64,000 nt of DNA from Dyella psychrodurans (GTDB lineage: Bacteria > Pseudomonadota > Gammaproteobacteria > Xanthomonadales > Rhodanobacteraceae). The translations under genes were made by a program, and so were the position numbers. The stretch spans positions 62,001-126,000 of the forward strand of contig NZ_QRBF01000001.1 of assembly GCF_003363265.1 (NCBI RefSeq), written 5' to 3'. The number at the start of each line of letters is the position of its first letter. The stretch's first letter is position 1. This document shows, one piece after another, positions 38,076 to 45,277 of this stretch. The notes beneath the pieces are model-generated. The model saw nothing but the letters and a program-made list of their open reading frames with translations. It had not been told where the DNA came from and made no database searches.

Positions 38076-38642
38076 TTATTTCACCGGGGCCATCAAATGT
38101 TCGTAAGGCGTATCTGCCCACATCACATAGGGCATGGATGTGTCGGGATCCGGATTCTTCGGATACATGTCGTAGAAGCTGGAGTCGGCGCCTACGATCA
38201 TGAAATGCGGTCCGGTCTTTATCCAGTGATTGTTCGGCAGCGGTTTCGTTGCATAAGGGTCGGTATTGCTGGCATCCGTACCGCCTTCGAGCATATACAT
38301 CACGCCGATTTTGCCGGCAGGCGGCGGCTTGTGGGACATGTACGCCTGGGCCCACTCAAACGCGTTCTTGTCCATGCACATGGGGTCCGGGCCGGGGGTG
38401 GCCGGGTTGTCGGGCATGCAGGTGTAGCCGTTGGTGCCCTGGCGCAGCGTGCGCATCGTGCCATCGGCATTCATGGCGACGATGGTTGCTCCTTTTGCGA
38501 CGCCCGGTGGCGCCGCCCGCATGGCGCTGGCAATCAGCTGGGCATCCTTGGGCGTCTGTTTGTCGGCTGCCAACCCTGTGCTCGCGACAACGAGCATGAC
38601 AGCGACGGCGGCGGTCCGGTACATCGAGCTTGTCGCACTCAT
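38076..38642 (-). CDS. Exported protein of unknown function
   Basis: A 188-residue exported protein. Residues 1-25 are a Sec signal (MSATSSMYRTAAVAVMLVVA, then STGLA-AD). The mature part contains TIVAMNADGTMRTLRQGTNG, a Cys pair (YTCMPDNP, DPMCMD), ATKPLPNNHWIKTGPHFMIV and YVMWADTPYEHLMAPVK. Similar proteins occur in environmental proteobacteria without an assigned role. It is divergent from hutU. The start is fixed by the signal and by GGCCTTAC upstream; longer in-frame starts lack one. Confidence 0.72.
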   Translation of the reverse strand: MSATSSMYRTAAVAVMLVVASTGLAADKQTPKDAQLIASAMRAAPPGVAKGATIVAMNADGTMRTLRQGTNGYTCMPDNPATPGPDPMCMDKNAFEWAQAYMSHKPPPAGKIGVMYMLEGGTDASNTDPYATKPLPNNHWIKTGPHFMIVGADSSFYDMYPKNPDPDTSMPYVMWADTPYEHLMAPVK

Positions 38643-38831
38643 AAGTAAGGCCTCCCGCGTCGGTTGAGCAGGCCATTCCGGGATTCCGCCAGCGAGTCTG
38701 GGCGCCGCTTCCGGGCGTGTCAATCGGAGGTGAACGGTGCAGCTGCCCCGGTTTTTGCGGCGCTGCAGTTGGCGGCCGGGAAACGGGACGCCCATAATTG
38801 GGGACTTCCCTAGGCAGTCCCAGGAATTCCG

Positions 38832-40502
38832 ATGAACGCCCCCACCCGCATCGACACCACGCGCACCATCCACGCCCCGCGCGGCACCGAGCTCACCTGC
38901 AAGAGCTGGCTCACGGAAGCCCCGTATCGGATGCTCCAGAACAACCTGGACCCGGCCGTGGCCGAAAACCCGGCAGAACTGGTGGTGTACGGCGGCATCG
39001 GCCGTGCCGCGCGCAACTGGGAATGCTTCGACGCCATCCTGCGCGCCCTGCGCGACCTCAACGACGACGAAACCCTGCTGGTGCAGTCCGGCAAGCCGGT
39101 CGGTGTATTTCCGAGCCATCCCGACGCGCCGCGCGTGCTGATCGCCAACTCCAACCTGGTGCCGGCATGGGCCAACTGGGAACACTTCAACGAGCTCGAT
39201 AGGAAGGGCCTGATGATGTACGGCCAGATGACGGCCGGCTCGTGGATCTACATCGGTTCGCAGGGCATCGTGCAGGGCACCTACGAAACCTTCGTGGAAA
39301 TGGGTCGCCAGCACTACAACGGCAGCCTGAAAGGCAAATGGATTCTCACCGCCGGTCTCGGCGGCATGGGTGGCGCGCAGCCGCTGGCCGCCACCTTGGC
39401 CGGCGCGTGCTCGCTCAACATCGAATGCCAGCAGAAGAGCATCGATTTCCGCCTCAAGACACGCTACGTCGATGAACAGGCCACCGATCTCGACGACGCA
39501 CTCGCGCGCATCGCCAAATACACCAAGGCCGGCGAAGCGAAATCCATCGCGCTGCTCGGCAACGCCGCCGATGTATTGCCCGAACTCGTGCGCCGCGGCG
39601 TAAAGCCCGATGCCGTTACCGATCAGACCAGCGCGCACGATCCCGTCAACGGCTACCTGCCGCAGGGCTGGACGGTGGAGCAGTGGTTCGAGCGTCGCAA
39701 GAGCGATCCGCAAGGCACGCGCGACGCCGCCAAGAAATCCATGAAGAAACACGTGGAAGCCATGCTCGCTTTCCACGCGCAGGGCATTCCCACCTTCGAC
39801 TACGGCAACAACATCCGCCAGATGGCGAAGGATGAAGGCTGCGCCAACGCCTTCGACTTCCCCGGCTTCGTTCCCGCTTTCGTGCGTCCGCTGTTCTGCC
39901 GTGGCGTGGGTCCGTTCCGCTGGGTCGCGCTATCCGGCGATCCGGAAGACATCATCAAGACCGACGCCAAAGTGAAGGAACTGATCCCCGACGACAAGCA
40001 CCTGCACAACTGGCTGGACATGGCCGAACAGCGCATCAGTTTCCAGGGCTTGCCGGCACGCATCTGCTGGGTTGGCCTGGGCCAGCGTCACAAGCTGGGT
40101 TTGGCCTTCAACGAAATGGTGCGCAAGGGCGAACTGAAAGCGCCCGTCGTGATCGGCCGCGATCACCTCGACTCCGGCTCCGTCGCCAGCCCCAACCGCG
40201 AAACCGAAGCCATGAAAGACGGCAGCGATGCCGTGTCCGACTGGCCGCTGCTCAACGCGATGCTCAACGTGGCCGGTGGCGCTACGTGGGTAAGCCTGCA
40301 TCACGGTGGTGGCGTCGGCATGGGTTACAGCCAGCACAGCGGCGTGGTGATCGTGTGCGATGGCACCGAAGCGGCGGACAAGCGCATTGCGCGCGTGCTA
40401 TGGAATGATCCGGGTACGGGCGTGATGCGTCATGCGGATGCGGGATACGACATCGCGGTGCAGTGTGCGAAAGAGCAGGGGCTGAAGTTGCCGATGATTT
40501 GA
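38832..40502 (+). CDS. hutU: Urocanate hydratase
   Basis: HutU hydrates urocanate to 4-imidazolone-5-propanoate with tightly bound NAD+, the second step of histidine degradation. The 556-residue product is full length and nearly identical in motif order to known Hut[53 protein letters not shown] (NAD loop), [20 protein letters not shown] and [16 protein letters not shown]. It stands alone: hutH, hutI and hutF are not adjacent. A strong terminator follows. Confidence 0.98.
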   Translation: MNAPTRIDTTRTIHAPRGTELTCKSWLTEAPYRMLQNNLDPAVAENPAELVVYGGIGRAARNWECFDAILRALRDLNDDETLLVQSGKPVGVFPSHPDAPRVLIANSNLVPAWANWEHFNELDRKGLMMYGQMTAGSWIYIGSQGIVQGTYETFVEMGRQHYNGSLKGKWILTAGLGGMGGAQPLAATLAGACSLNIECQQKSIDFRLKTRYVDEQATDLDDALARIAKYTKAGEAKSIALLGNAADVLPELVRRGVKPDAVTDQTSAHDPVNGYLPQGWTVEQWFERRKSDPQGTRDAAKKSMKKHVEAMLAFHAQGIPTFDYGNNIRQMAKDEGCANAFDFPGFVPAFVRPLFCRGVGPFRWVALSGDPEDIIKTDAKVKELIPDDKHLHNWLDMAEQRISFQGLPARICWVGLGQRHKLGLAFNEMVRKGELKAPVVIGRDHLDSGSVASPNRETEAMKDGSDAVSDWPLLNAMLNVAGGATWVSLHHGGGVGMGYSQHSGVVIVCDGTEAADKRIARVLWNDPGTGVMRHADAGYDIAVQCAKEQGLKLPMI

Positions 40503-40531
40503 AGCGGCGGCCACAAGCCATTGAGCAAGCC

Positions 40532-40565
40532 ATTACACCCTCACTTTTGAGGGTGTAATTTTTTA
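40532..40565 (+). terminator. Rho-independent terminator after hutU
   Basis: ATTACACCCTCA pairs with TGAGGGTGTAAT around CTTT, followed by TTTTTT. It separates hutU from the cassette region. Confidence 0.95.
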
Positions 40566-40824
40566 TGGGGCGGATTTGTCGTATAAACGAGGAAGGGGGA
40601 GACGCGTGTGGCGTTGTTGCAAGGGGTGCGCCTCATTTCTGGGGTCGAATTAGAGTTAGATCTAAGGGGGAAAGTCAATGTAATGCTTTAATCACCAAGA
40701 CCAAGCCGCGATAGGTACGTGCAAGCATTGTTGCAAAGGCCTTTGCTCGGCATGCGTGACAGATCTAGGCTACGGGTTGGCTTGTCGCGAAACGCAAGAA
40801 GAGCAAGTGACGGCTATACATTCC
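40566..40824. other. Gap entering the cassette region
   Basis: No gene is recognised between the hutU terminator and the first cassette. GTTAGAT at 40655-40661 matches the attC/attI right core (GTTRRRY) but no left half was found upstream. It may be an attI remnant or the right half of a destroyed attC. Confidence 0.4.
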
Positions 40825-41043
40825 ATGGTTACAAAAGCCGCGCGAGTTCAGTCAGTCAATCGCTCCAATAAATATTCGTCACCCGCGTTGTTTACAGCCC
40901 TTGGTTCCGTGTTTGTCGGTTATGGCCTCATCAATGGCGGTGCAGCGACAAGCTTCACTGTCATTTTAGGTGCAGTATTTTTGGTGTATGGCCTTTTCCT
41001 TTTTAATGTGGTGCGTAAGGCATATGCACAGCCAAAGGCCTAG
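40825..41043 (+). CDS. Cassette A: small membrane protein
   Basis: A 72-residue protein of unknown function. It has two hydrophobic helices (SPALFTALGSVFVGYGLING and AATSFTVILGAVFLVYGLFL) and a basic tail (VVRKAYAQPKA). The frame is open upstream to GTG 40756; start 40825 is the first ATG and no start has a good ribosome-binding site. The stop lies inside the left core of the attC1 remnant (GCCTAGC), a position typical of cassette genes. Confidence 0.55.
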   Translation: MVTKAARVQSVNRSNKYSSPALFTALGSVFVGYGLINGGAATSFTVILGAVFLVYGLFLFNVVRKAYAQPKA

Positions 41044-41067
41044 CAATTCGTCACTCAGGCGTTAGAT
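41038..41067 (+). repeat. attC1, hairpin deleted
   Basis: Left core GCCTAGC (41038-41044) and spacer AATTCGT run directly into CACTCAGGC and right core GTTAGAT (41061-41067). The inner arms and loop are missing, so only about 30 bases remain and the site is probably inactive. Confidence 0.55.
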
Positions 41068-41069
41068 GC

Positions 41070-41100
41070 GGATTCCGGTCGTACTGAACGCCGATTCCGG
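41070..41100. repeat. IS21-like terminal repeat remnant
   Basis: GATTCCGG occurs at 41071-41078 and 41093-41100 with ACTGAACGCC between. This spaced pattern resembles the internally repeated ends of IS21-family elements. No transposase is nearby, so it would be a scar. Identification rests on memory of the motif. Confidence 0.4.
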
Positions 41101-41178
41101 CCAAGGCTGATCGACAAACCCACGCGAGCTGCAATAGGCGCCGGGGCTTTCATGATGCGACAGACGACTATGGGGCTC

Positions 41179-41664
41179 TCAACGCGATGGCCGCGTGAGC
41201 GCTATCAGCCGCATCACCAACCACACCCCGAACAAGCCCACGAGGGGCGATGTCAGCAGGCCGGGAAAATATCCACCAACGGCGAGCGACAGGATGGGAT
41301 GGGCGATTAAGTTGACGAGGCATGAGATGGCGAAAAACCAAATAGGAAACATCGCTACGCGATAGCCGGCACGCAGTCCGATGGACGATAGAATCCATAC
41401 AGCGAGCCATAGCAAGTTGAATACAACGAAGAAGTCATCCGGCCAAGGCGGAAGACCCAGAAGCTCGGGTAGCCGTACAGGAAAATGCGTCAGTGACTCT
41501 TCCATGAAGTGCAGACACTGCGCAGCTAGGCCGAACAAAAAGACTCGCGAAACGCGTTCGATGCTGACGGTGTCTGTCCAGCGAGGGCGACGCAACATGG
41601 TTAGGACGATGGAGATTAGGGCAGCAATGCCGAGGGCCGATGTTCCAATCAGTTCACTTGGCAT
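41179..41664 (-). CDS. HXXEE-type membrane protein, leftward in the array
   Basis: A 161-residue membrane protein with about five hydrophobic segments. The motif QCLHFMEESLTHFP fits the HXXEE domain, in which a His-x-x-Glu-Glu lies in the first helices; its function is unknown. It is the only gene in the array that reads leftward, against the usual cassette orientation, so either the cassette is inverted or the gene came in with the IS21-like scar on its left. Start ATG 41664 lies just 26 bases from the left core of attC2. Confidence 0.7.
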   Translation of the reverse strand: MPSELIGTSALGIAALISIVLTMLRRPRWTDTVSIERVSRVFLFGLAAQCLHFMEESLTHFPVRLPELLGLPPWPDDFFVVFNLLWLAVWILSSIGLRAGYRVAMFPIWFFAISCLVNLIAHPILSLAVGGYFPGLLTSPLVGLFGVWLVMRLIALTRPSR

Positions 41665-41689
41665 GAGGTCTTCCTACACTATGGATAGG

Positions 41690-41737
41690 GCCGCAACTCA
41701 ATTTATCACCGTAGGCGCTTTAACTCAGGCTTCAGAT
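41690..41737 (+). repeat. attC2, degenerate
   Basis: Possible left core GCCGCAAC (41690-41697) and right part TAACTCAGGC followed by TTCAGAT (41721-41737), where GTTAGAT is expected. The inner arms do not pair well. Confidence 0.5.
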
Positions 41738-41750
41738 GGAAGGAGATGAA

Positions 41751-42005
41751 ATGCCACTCTTGGTTTCCGCAGGTAAGGCGTTTGCAGGTGCTCTCGTAGG
41801 TGTCCTTGCGACCATGTATGTATTGGGCTTTTTTGTGCCTCACGGCGTCCAACTCTGGCCTGCTTTCGGCATCGCAAGCGGTATCGCATTAGCTACGGGT
41901 ATCCGTTCCCAATGGTCGCTATCGACAACGGTTGGCGCAGTACTCGTCGGCGTTTTAGCTGCAACGGGGGACGTCGTCGGCATTTGGTTATCGGCGCGCC
42001 CCTAA
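41751..42005 (+). CDS. Cassette B: small membrane protein
   Basis: An 84-residue protein of unknown function with three hydrophobic helices (AGKAFAGALVGVLATMYVLG, AFGIASGIALATGI, VGAVLVGVLAATGDVVGIWL) and glycine-zipper-like spacing. An AGGAG lies six bases before the ATG and close to attC2. The stop TAA is part of the left core of attC3 (CCTAAC), the usual end point of cassette genes. Confidence 0.65.
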   Translation: MPLLVSAGKAFAGALVGVLATMYVLGFFVPHGVQLWPAFGIASGIALATGIRSQWSLSTTVGAVLVGVLAATGDVVGIWLSARP

Positions 42006-42059
42006 CTATTCGACCAAGTGGACGCACGTACCACACGCCATTTAACTCAGGCGTTAGAC
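42000..42059 (+). repeat. attC3
   Basis: Left core CCCTAAC (42000-42006) and right core GTTAGAC (42053-42059), 60 bases apart in all. Inner arms AAGTGGACG and CGCCATTT pair with an unpaired A. The arrangement fits a functional attC. Confidence 0.75.
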
Positions 42060-42072
42060 CACAGGAAAAACC

Positions 42073-42471
42073 TTGGCTCGTAACATACTTTTTATCTGCA
42101 GCCAGAACCGGCTACGCAGCCCCACGGCTGAGCAGATCTTTGCCGATTGGCCCGGGATCGAAACTCGTTCGGCTGGCTTAAACAATGGCGCCGAAACGCC
42201 CGTCACACCCGAGTTGCTGGACTGGGCTGACATGATCTTCGTCATGGAGCGTGCTCACCGCTCCAAACTCTCGGCCAAATTCAAGGCCTGCCTAGGTGGC
42301 AAGCGCGTGATCTGCCTGGAGATCCCAGACAATTACGCGTACATGGAGCCCGATCTAATTGCACTGCTAAAAAATCAAAGTGCCCGGGTACTTGCCGGCT
42401 CTCTGACGTCTGCCGTAGCCTGCGATATAACCACTCGTCCAAGCGGACGCTTATTACGCCGCTTAACTTAG
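42073..42471 (+). CDS. Cassette C: low-molecular-weight tyrosine phosphatase-like protein
   Basis: A 132-residue LMW-PTP-like protein that starts with TTG after an AGG-poor leader. The catalytic P-loop is CSQNRLRSPTAEQ (C-x5-R-S), followed by IETRSAGLNN and WADMIFVMERAHRSKL, and the Asp-containing IPDNYAYMEPDLI. This is the short family (about 110 residues). Here the last about 24 residues (from SLTSAV) run through attC4 and stop at a TAG inside it, so the natural end may have been replaced when the cassette formed. Role unknown; phosphatase activity is likely if the fold is intact. Confidence 0.85.
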   Translation: MARNILFICSQNRLRSPTAEQIFADWPGIETRSAGLNNGAETPVTPELLDWADMIFVMERAHRSKLSAKFKACLGGKRVICLEIPDNYAYMEPDLIALLKNQSARVLAGSLTSAVACDITTRPSGRLLRRLT

Positions 42472-42480
42472 ACGTTAGGT
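42425..42480 (+). repeat. attC4
   Basis: Left core ATATAAC (42425-42431), right core GTTAGGT (42474-42480). Inner arms AAGCGGACG and CGCCGCTT pair six bases, skip one A, then pair two more: a textbook extrahelical base. Confidence 0.85.
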
Positions 42481-42485
42481 ATCAG

Positions 42486-42815
42486 ATGAGCGACACATTG
42501 ATCTTGGCGATAGTAGCCAGTACTTCCGCGATCCTGGGCAGCTTCGTGACGGGCTGGTTCACGTACCGCGCCGCCGTCAAGCAACGTGAAGCCGAAAGAT
42601 TCAAGCGAAAACTGATCCAGGCATATAAAGACATTGCCGCATTCCATCGCTTGGAGGAACGCTACACTGTCGCGCTTGCTAAGACGTCAGACGATAGGAG
42701 CGCCGAGTCTTGGAAGCGTGATGTGCGCAAGGCGCTGCGAGACGATGGTTTCGCATCGCCGAGCGATGATGCCACTGCACATAGAGCGGAGCAGCGTGCC
42801 AGCGAGTTGGGTTGA
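42486..42815 (+). CDS. Cassette D: membrane-anchored coiled protein
   Basis: A 109-residue protein of unknown function. One N-terminal helix (LILAIVASTSAILGSFVTGW) is followed by a charged, probably coiled-coil region (YRAAVKQREAERFKRKLIQA) and a polar tail. The pattern, one membrane helix then a long charged helix, recalls phage and cassette-borne holin-like or accessory proteins, but no family could be named. Starts five bases after the attC4 right core. Confidence 0.6.
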   Translation: MSDTLILAIVASTSAILGSFVTGWFTYRAAVKQREAERFKRKLIQAYKDIAAFHRLEERYTVALAKTSDDRSAESWKRDVRKALRDDGFASPSDDATAHRAEQRASELG

Positions 42816-42816
42816 T

Positions 42817-42909
42817 GCAGAACTATGCGCTCAAGCGGGCCGTGAGAGAGGGGTTCTTGGTGCATCCATAGGTAACGGGTCGCACGGCCGCTTAGCTTTG
42901 GCGTTAGAC
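42817..42909 (+). repeat. attC5
   Basis: Left core GCAGAAC (42817-42823, degenerate) and right core GTTAGAC (42903-42909). Inner arms CAAGCGGGCCGTG and CACGGCCGCTTAG pair except for one extra G. At 93 bases it is the longest site here. Confidence 0.75.
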
Positions 42910-42941
42910 ATTCCTGCATCACATCGATATTGAGGTGTGTC

Positions 42942-43364
42942 ATGTCCGAGATATCAGCATTCCGTTTGTACGTACTGAGGGCCGCGTACGCGCTGATTGC
43001 GGTCGGGCTCGCCCTTATGGTCTGGCCAAAGCTGATTCAGCACACCAGCGAGTGGGCCCTGAAGGATGGCGATACGTTCGGCCTGCTTGCCGGAATCCAG
43101 GTCTTGGCCATGCTGGGCGTCAGATATCCCATCAAGATGCTGCCGCTGCTCTTCTTCGAGCTGACGTGGAAATCGATATGGTTGCTTGCGATCGCTCTCC
43201 CTTTATGGCACGCCAATCAAGTCGATCCGGGAACCACCGATTCCATCCAAGCTTGCGTGATGGGGGTGGTGGTCTCTGTAGTCGCCATTCCCTGGCGATA
43301 TGTTTGGGAGAAATTTGTGCGCGAGTCTGGAGACAGTTGGCGATGGAGCACACGAAGTGCTTAA
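42942..43364 (+). CDS. Cassette E: membrane protein
   Basis: A 140-residue membrane protein of unknown function. Helices are at about 10-30 (LRAAYALIAVGLALMVWPKL), 45-62, 68-88 and 104-120. GAGGTG precedes the ATG at 42942. The stop TAA is part of GCTTAAC, the left core of a partial sixth site. Confidence 0.62.
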   Translation: MSEISAFRLYVLRAAYALIAVGLALMVWPKLIQHTSEWALKDGDTFGLLAGIQVLAMLGVRYPIKMLPLLFFELTWKSIWLLAIALPLWHANQVDPGTTDSIQACVMGVVVSVVAIPWRYVWEKFVRESGDSWRWSTRSA

Positions 43365-43637
43365 CAACGCTCCACCTAGGTATTCATCAGAGCGGATGCG
43401 CGAAAGCCGCCCTAACTCAATAAGCGTCGCCAAACCCAAGAATGCGCTAGCGAGATGTTTGCTATTGATGTTGTCGGCTTGATCGAGCGCTTCACCCAGG
43501 CTTCGAGCCAGGTCCTGCACACTGCCTAGCGGCCGGTTGGCATCATCGAGCAAGTCGAGTGGGTTGCCGATGGGGCGATGAAGTATTGGGTGTTGAGGGT
43601 AATCCACGGCCGGCAGACGGGGTCTTTCATCGGACAT
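43203..43637 (-). pseudogene. Small helical protein, 3' end replaced by cassette DNA
   Basis: The first about 88 residues (MSDERPRLPAVDYPQHPILH, then LARSLGEALDQADNINSKHLASAFL) look like a small helical protein of the Xanthomonadales accessory type. From about 43370 leftward the frame runs antisense through cassette E to a stop at 43203 with no sensible sequence. The real 3' end was probably lost when the cassette array joined here. It overlaps the end of the upstream gene by 11 bases. Confidence 0.5.
43359..43380 (+). repeat. Left half of a sixth attC, right half missing
   Basis: GCTTAACAACGCTCC matches a left core (RYYYAAC = GCTTAAC) with its spacer. No GTTRRRY core with paired arms follows before the unrelated leftward genes. 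This marks the right border of the array. Confidence 0.55.
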
Positions 43638-43881
43638 TCCCTTGTGCGATTTCGCAATTATCCACTACGACGGTCAGGCGGTCGGCCAAGTGTTCAAAGC
43701 AGTGGGCCAGCGTGTTGCGGTACAGCGTGAGCTCGCGATCGTAGGGTAGGTGAGCTGCGGCGAAGTCGGCCATTCGGCGCAAGTCGTCACGGATTTCGCG
43801 GAGGTTTTCGAAGGCGGCCTCGGGGAGCTTGTAGTGGGTTTCAGGGAATGGTTGGGTGGAAGTAGGGATGTGGCCTGCCAT
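43627..43881 (-). CDS. Small XAC0095-like protein
   Basis: An 84-residue protein. HYKLPEAAFENLREIRDDLR followed by MADFAAAHLPYDRELTLY resembles the XAC0095 family of small helical proteins of Xanthomonadales; function unknown. It overlaps the next leftward gene by four codons and is divergent from the XRE regulator, with the palindrome at 43963-43983 between them. Confidence 0.55.
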   Translation of the reverse strand: MAGHIPTSTQPFPETHYKLPEAAFENLREIRDDLRRMADFAAAHLPYDRELTLYRNTLAHCFEHLADRLTVVVDNCEIAQGNVR

Positions 43882-43962
43882 GGCGGTGTCTCCTGGTCGA
43901 TAGGGGTTCTTAGCTGTTTGCCTTTGACGAATCTGTCATTGCACCCATTTCATTTCAAACAT

Positions 43963-43983
43963 AATACACAAAGACTGTGTATT
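43963..43983. promoter_or_regulatory. Palindromic operator in divergent promoter
   Basis: AATACACA and TGTGTATT are perfect inverted 8-mers around AAGAC. They lie between the leftward XAC0095-like operon and the XRE regulator and overlap a CATAAT promoter-like hexamer. Autoregulation by the XRE protein is inferred. Confidence 0.55.
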
Positions 43984-44031
43984 GGAAGCTGCGCTATACG
44001 GTAGGTGCCCGACTGACTACGGAGCGGGCAG

Positions 44032-44343
44032 ATGGCGGCAGCGCGAAAGTCGACGAAACGGGCACTCAAGTCGCTATACCGATCGGAAAACCAGGTATTC
44101 CTTGCGACCTTGCGCGCGTTACGGCAGGGGCAGGGTCTCACGCAGGTGCAACTGGCTGAAAAACTGGGCCGCAATCAGAACTTCGTGACCGCTGCCGAAC
44201 GTGGTGTAGTGCGTCTTGACGGCCTGCAATTAAGGGATTGGTGCCTGGCTTGCGACAGTAACCTGATCGCTTGGGCTACGGAGATCGAGCGTCAGCTTCG
44301 TGCGGAGCAGCGGAGAGTTTCTACGCGTAAGGCGAAAAAATAG
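44032..44343 (+). CDS. XRE-family transcriptional regulator
   Basis: A 103-residue protein with a Cro/C1 helix-turn-helix in the middle (LRALRQGQGLTQVQLAEKLG, then RNQNFVTAAERGVVRLDGLQ) and basic ends (AARKSTKRALKSLYR, RVSTRKAKK). It probably controls the divergent two-gene operon through the palindrome at 43963-43983. No obvious ribosome-binding site; the ATG at 44032 is the first in the frame after a GGGC stretch. Confidence 0.85.
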   Translation: MAAARKSTKRALKSLYRSENQVFLATLRALRQGQGLTQVQLAEKLGRNQNFVTAAERGVVRLDGLQLRDWCLACDSNLIAWATEIERQLRAEQRRVSTRKAKK

Positions 44344-44605
44344 GTCGCCAGCTAATCGGGGAATGCTGCCGTTGTACATTGCCTCTAGTTTTTCTCGCTG
44401 CACGTTCGTAACGGAAAGCGGGAAAATCATGATCGCGGAAAGAACGACAACGGCCTTCGGCTGGCGCGTTTACTAAAGCAGGGGTTAAAGCAGGGGTGGG
44501 GTGTACTTTCGTCATATAGCTTCATGCGAAGTAATTAGTGCAAGATCAAGGCTGATTTCGAAAGTCCGACGTGACGCCTGTTTTGGAAGATGACCGGGAG
44601 CGGTT

Positions 44606-45277
44606 GTGAACCTTGAACAGTACAAGCATCAATACGGAAACCGAGACGATGCGGCTCCCGGCTGGGACGCCATCGATGCACAGTTGGGCCGGGTTTATGG
44701 AGATCAAAAACCCAGGCATTGGGGGACGGTGCTGAAGCACATGCTCGGCGGTCCCGATCCCATTGATGGAATCAGTGCGTTCGAGTGCCGCGATCGGCAA
44801 CCTCATCTGCATTTCTGCACGTACGGCTACTCGTCGCTGTATTACGACGAAGCATCCGTGGGTAAGGATTTCAGTCGCTTCGGTTTCGAAATGACGTTTC
44901 GTCTGGCGGGCCCGTTGCCGCCGGCCGAAGAGCCCATTTGGGTTTGCAATCTTCTACAGAATCTTGCGCGTTATGTGTTCAAGTCGGGAAAGTGGTTCGA
45001 AAGCTTTCACTGGGTGCCCGCCAACGGCCCGATTCGTGCCGGCTTTGAGACGGATATCGTTGGGTTGGCTTTTGTGACCGATCCGATGCTGCTACCCATC
45101 GACACGCCGCACGGGCGCGTCGAGTTCATTCAAGCTTTTGGCCTGACCGAGTCGGAGCTGGCGCATCTGAAGGCACGCACCAAATCCTGTCAGGAGATCG
45201 TGGAGCATCATCGGCGTGCCAATCCGCTTCTGGTGACCGATCTCCTGCGTCGGAACGTCGCCGGCGACTTACTCTGA
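44606..45277 (+). CDS. Suppressor-of-fused (SUFU) domain protein
   Basis: A 223-residue protein that starts with GTG after GGGAG. Its body fits the bacterial SUFU domain: [20 protein letters not shown], then [57 protein letters not shown] and [12 protein letters not shown]. Bacterial SUFU proteins are often immunity partners of contact-dependent or polymorphic toxins, but no toxin lies next to it. Its 3' end overlaps the convergent amidohydrolase by nine bases. Confidence 0.85.
   Translation: MNLEQYKHQYGNRDDAAPGWDAIDAQLGRVYGDQKPRHWGTVLKHMLGGPDPIDGISAFECRDRQPHLHFCTYGYSSLYYDEASVGKDFSRFGFEMTFRLAGPLPPAEEPIWVCNLLQNLARYVFKSGKWFESFHWVPANGPIRAGFETDIVGLAFVTDPMLLPIDTPHGRVEFIQAFGLTESELAHLKARTKSCQEIVEHHRRANPLLVTDLLRRNVAGDLL

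Larger units (their letters stand above)
40655..43380 (+). mobile_element. Integron gene-cassette array without integrase (CALIN-like)
   Basis: Six short units each pair one small gene with an attC-like site on the right. Right halves share the form TAACTCAGGC-GTTAGAC (42044-42059), with variants at 41061, 41730, 42474 and 42903. Sites 3, 4 and 5 fold into attC-type hairpins whose inner arms pair AAGCGG with one unpaired base on the L'' side. All but one gene read rightward and several stop inside the attC. No integrase gene is in the window. The right end at about 43365 is a half-site followed by unrelated leftward genes. Boundaries are approximate. Confidence 0.8.

Noticed and set aside
40600-43400. 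Integron integrase gene
   Set aside because: No tyrosine-recombinase-like protein was seen on either strand in or near the array.
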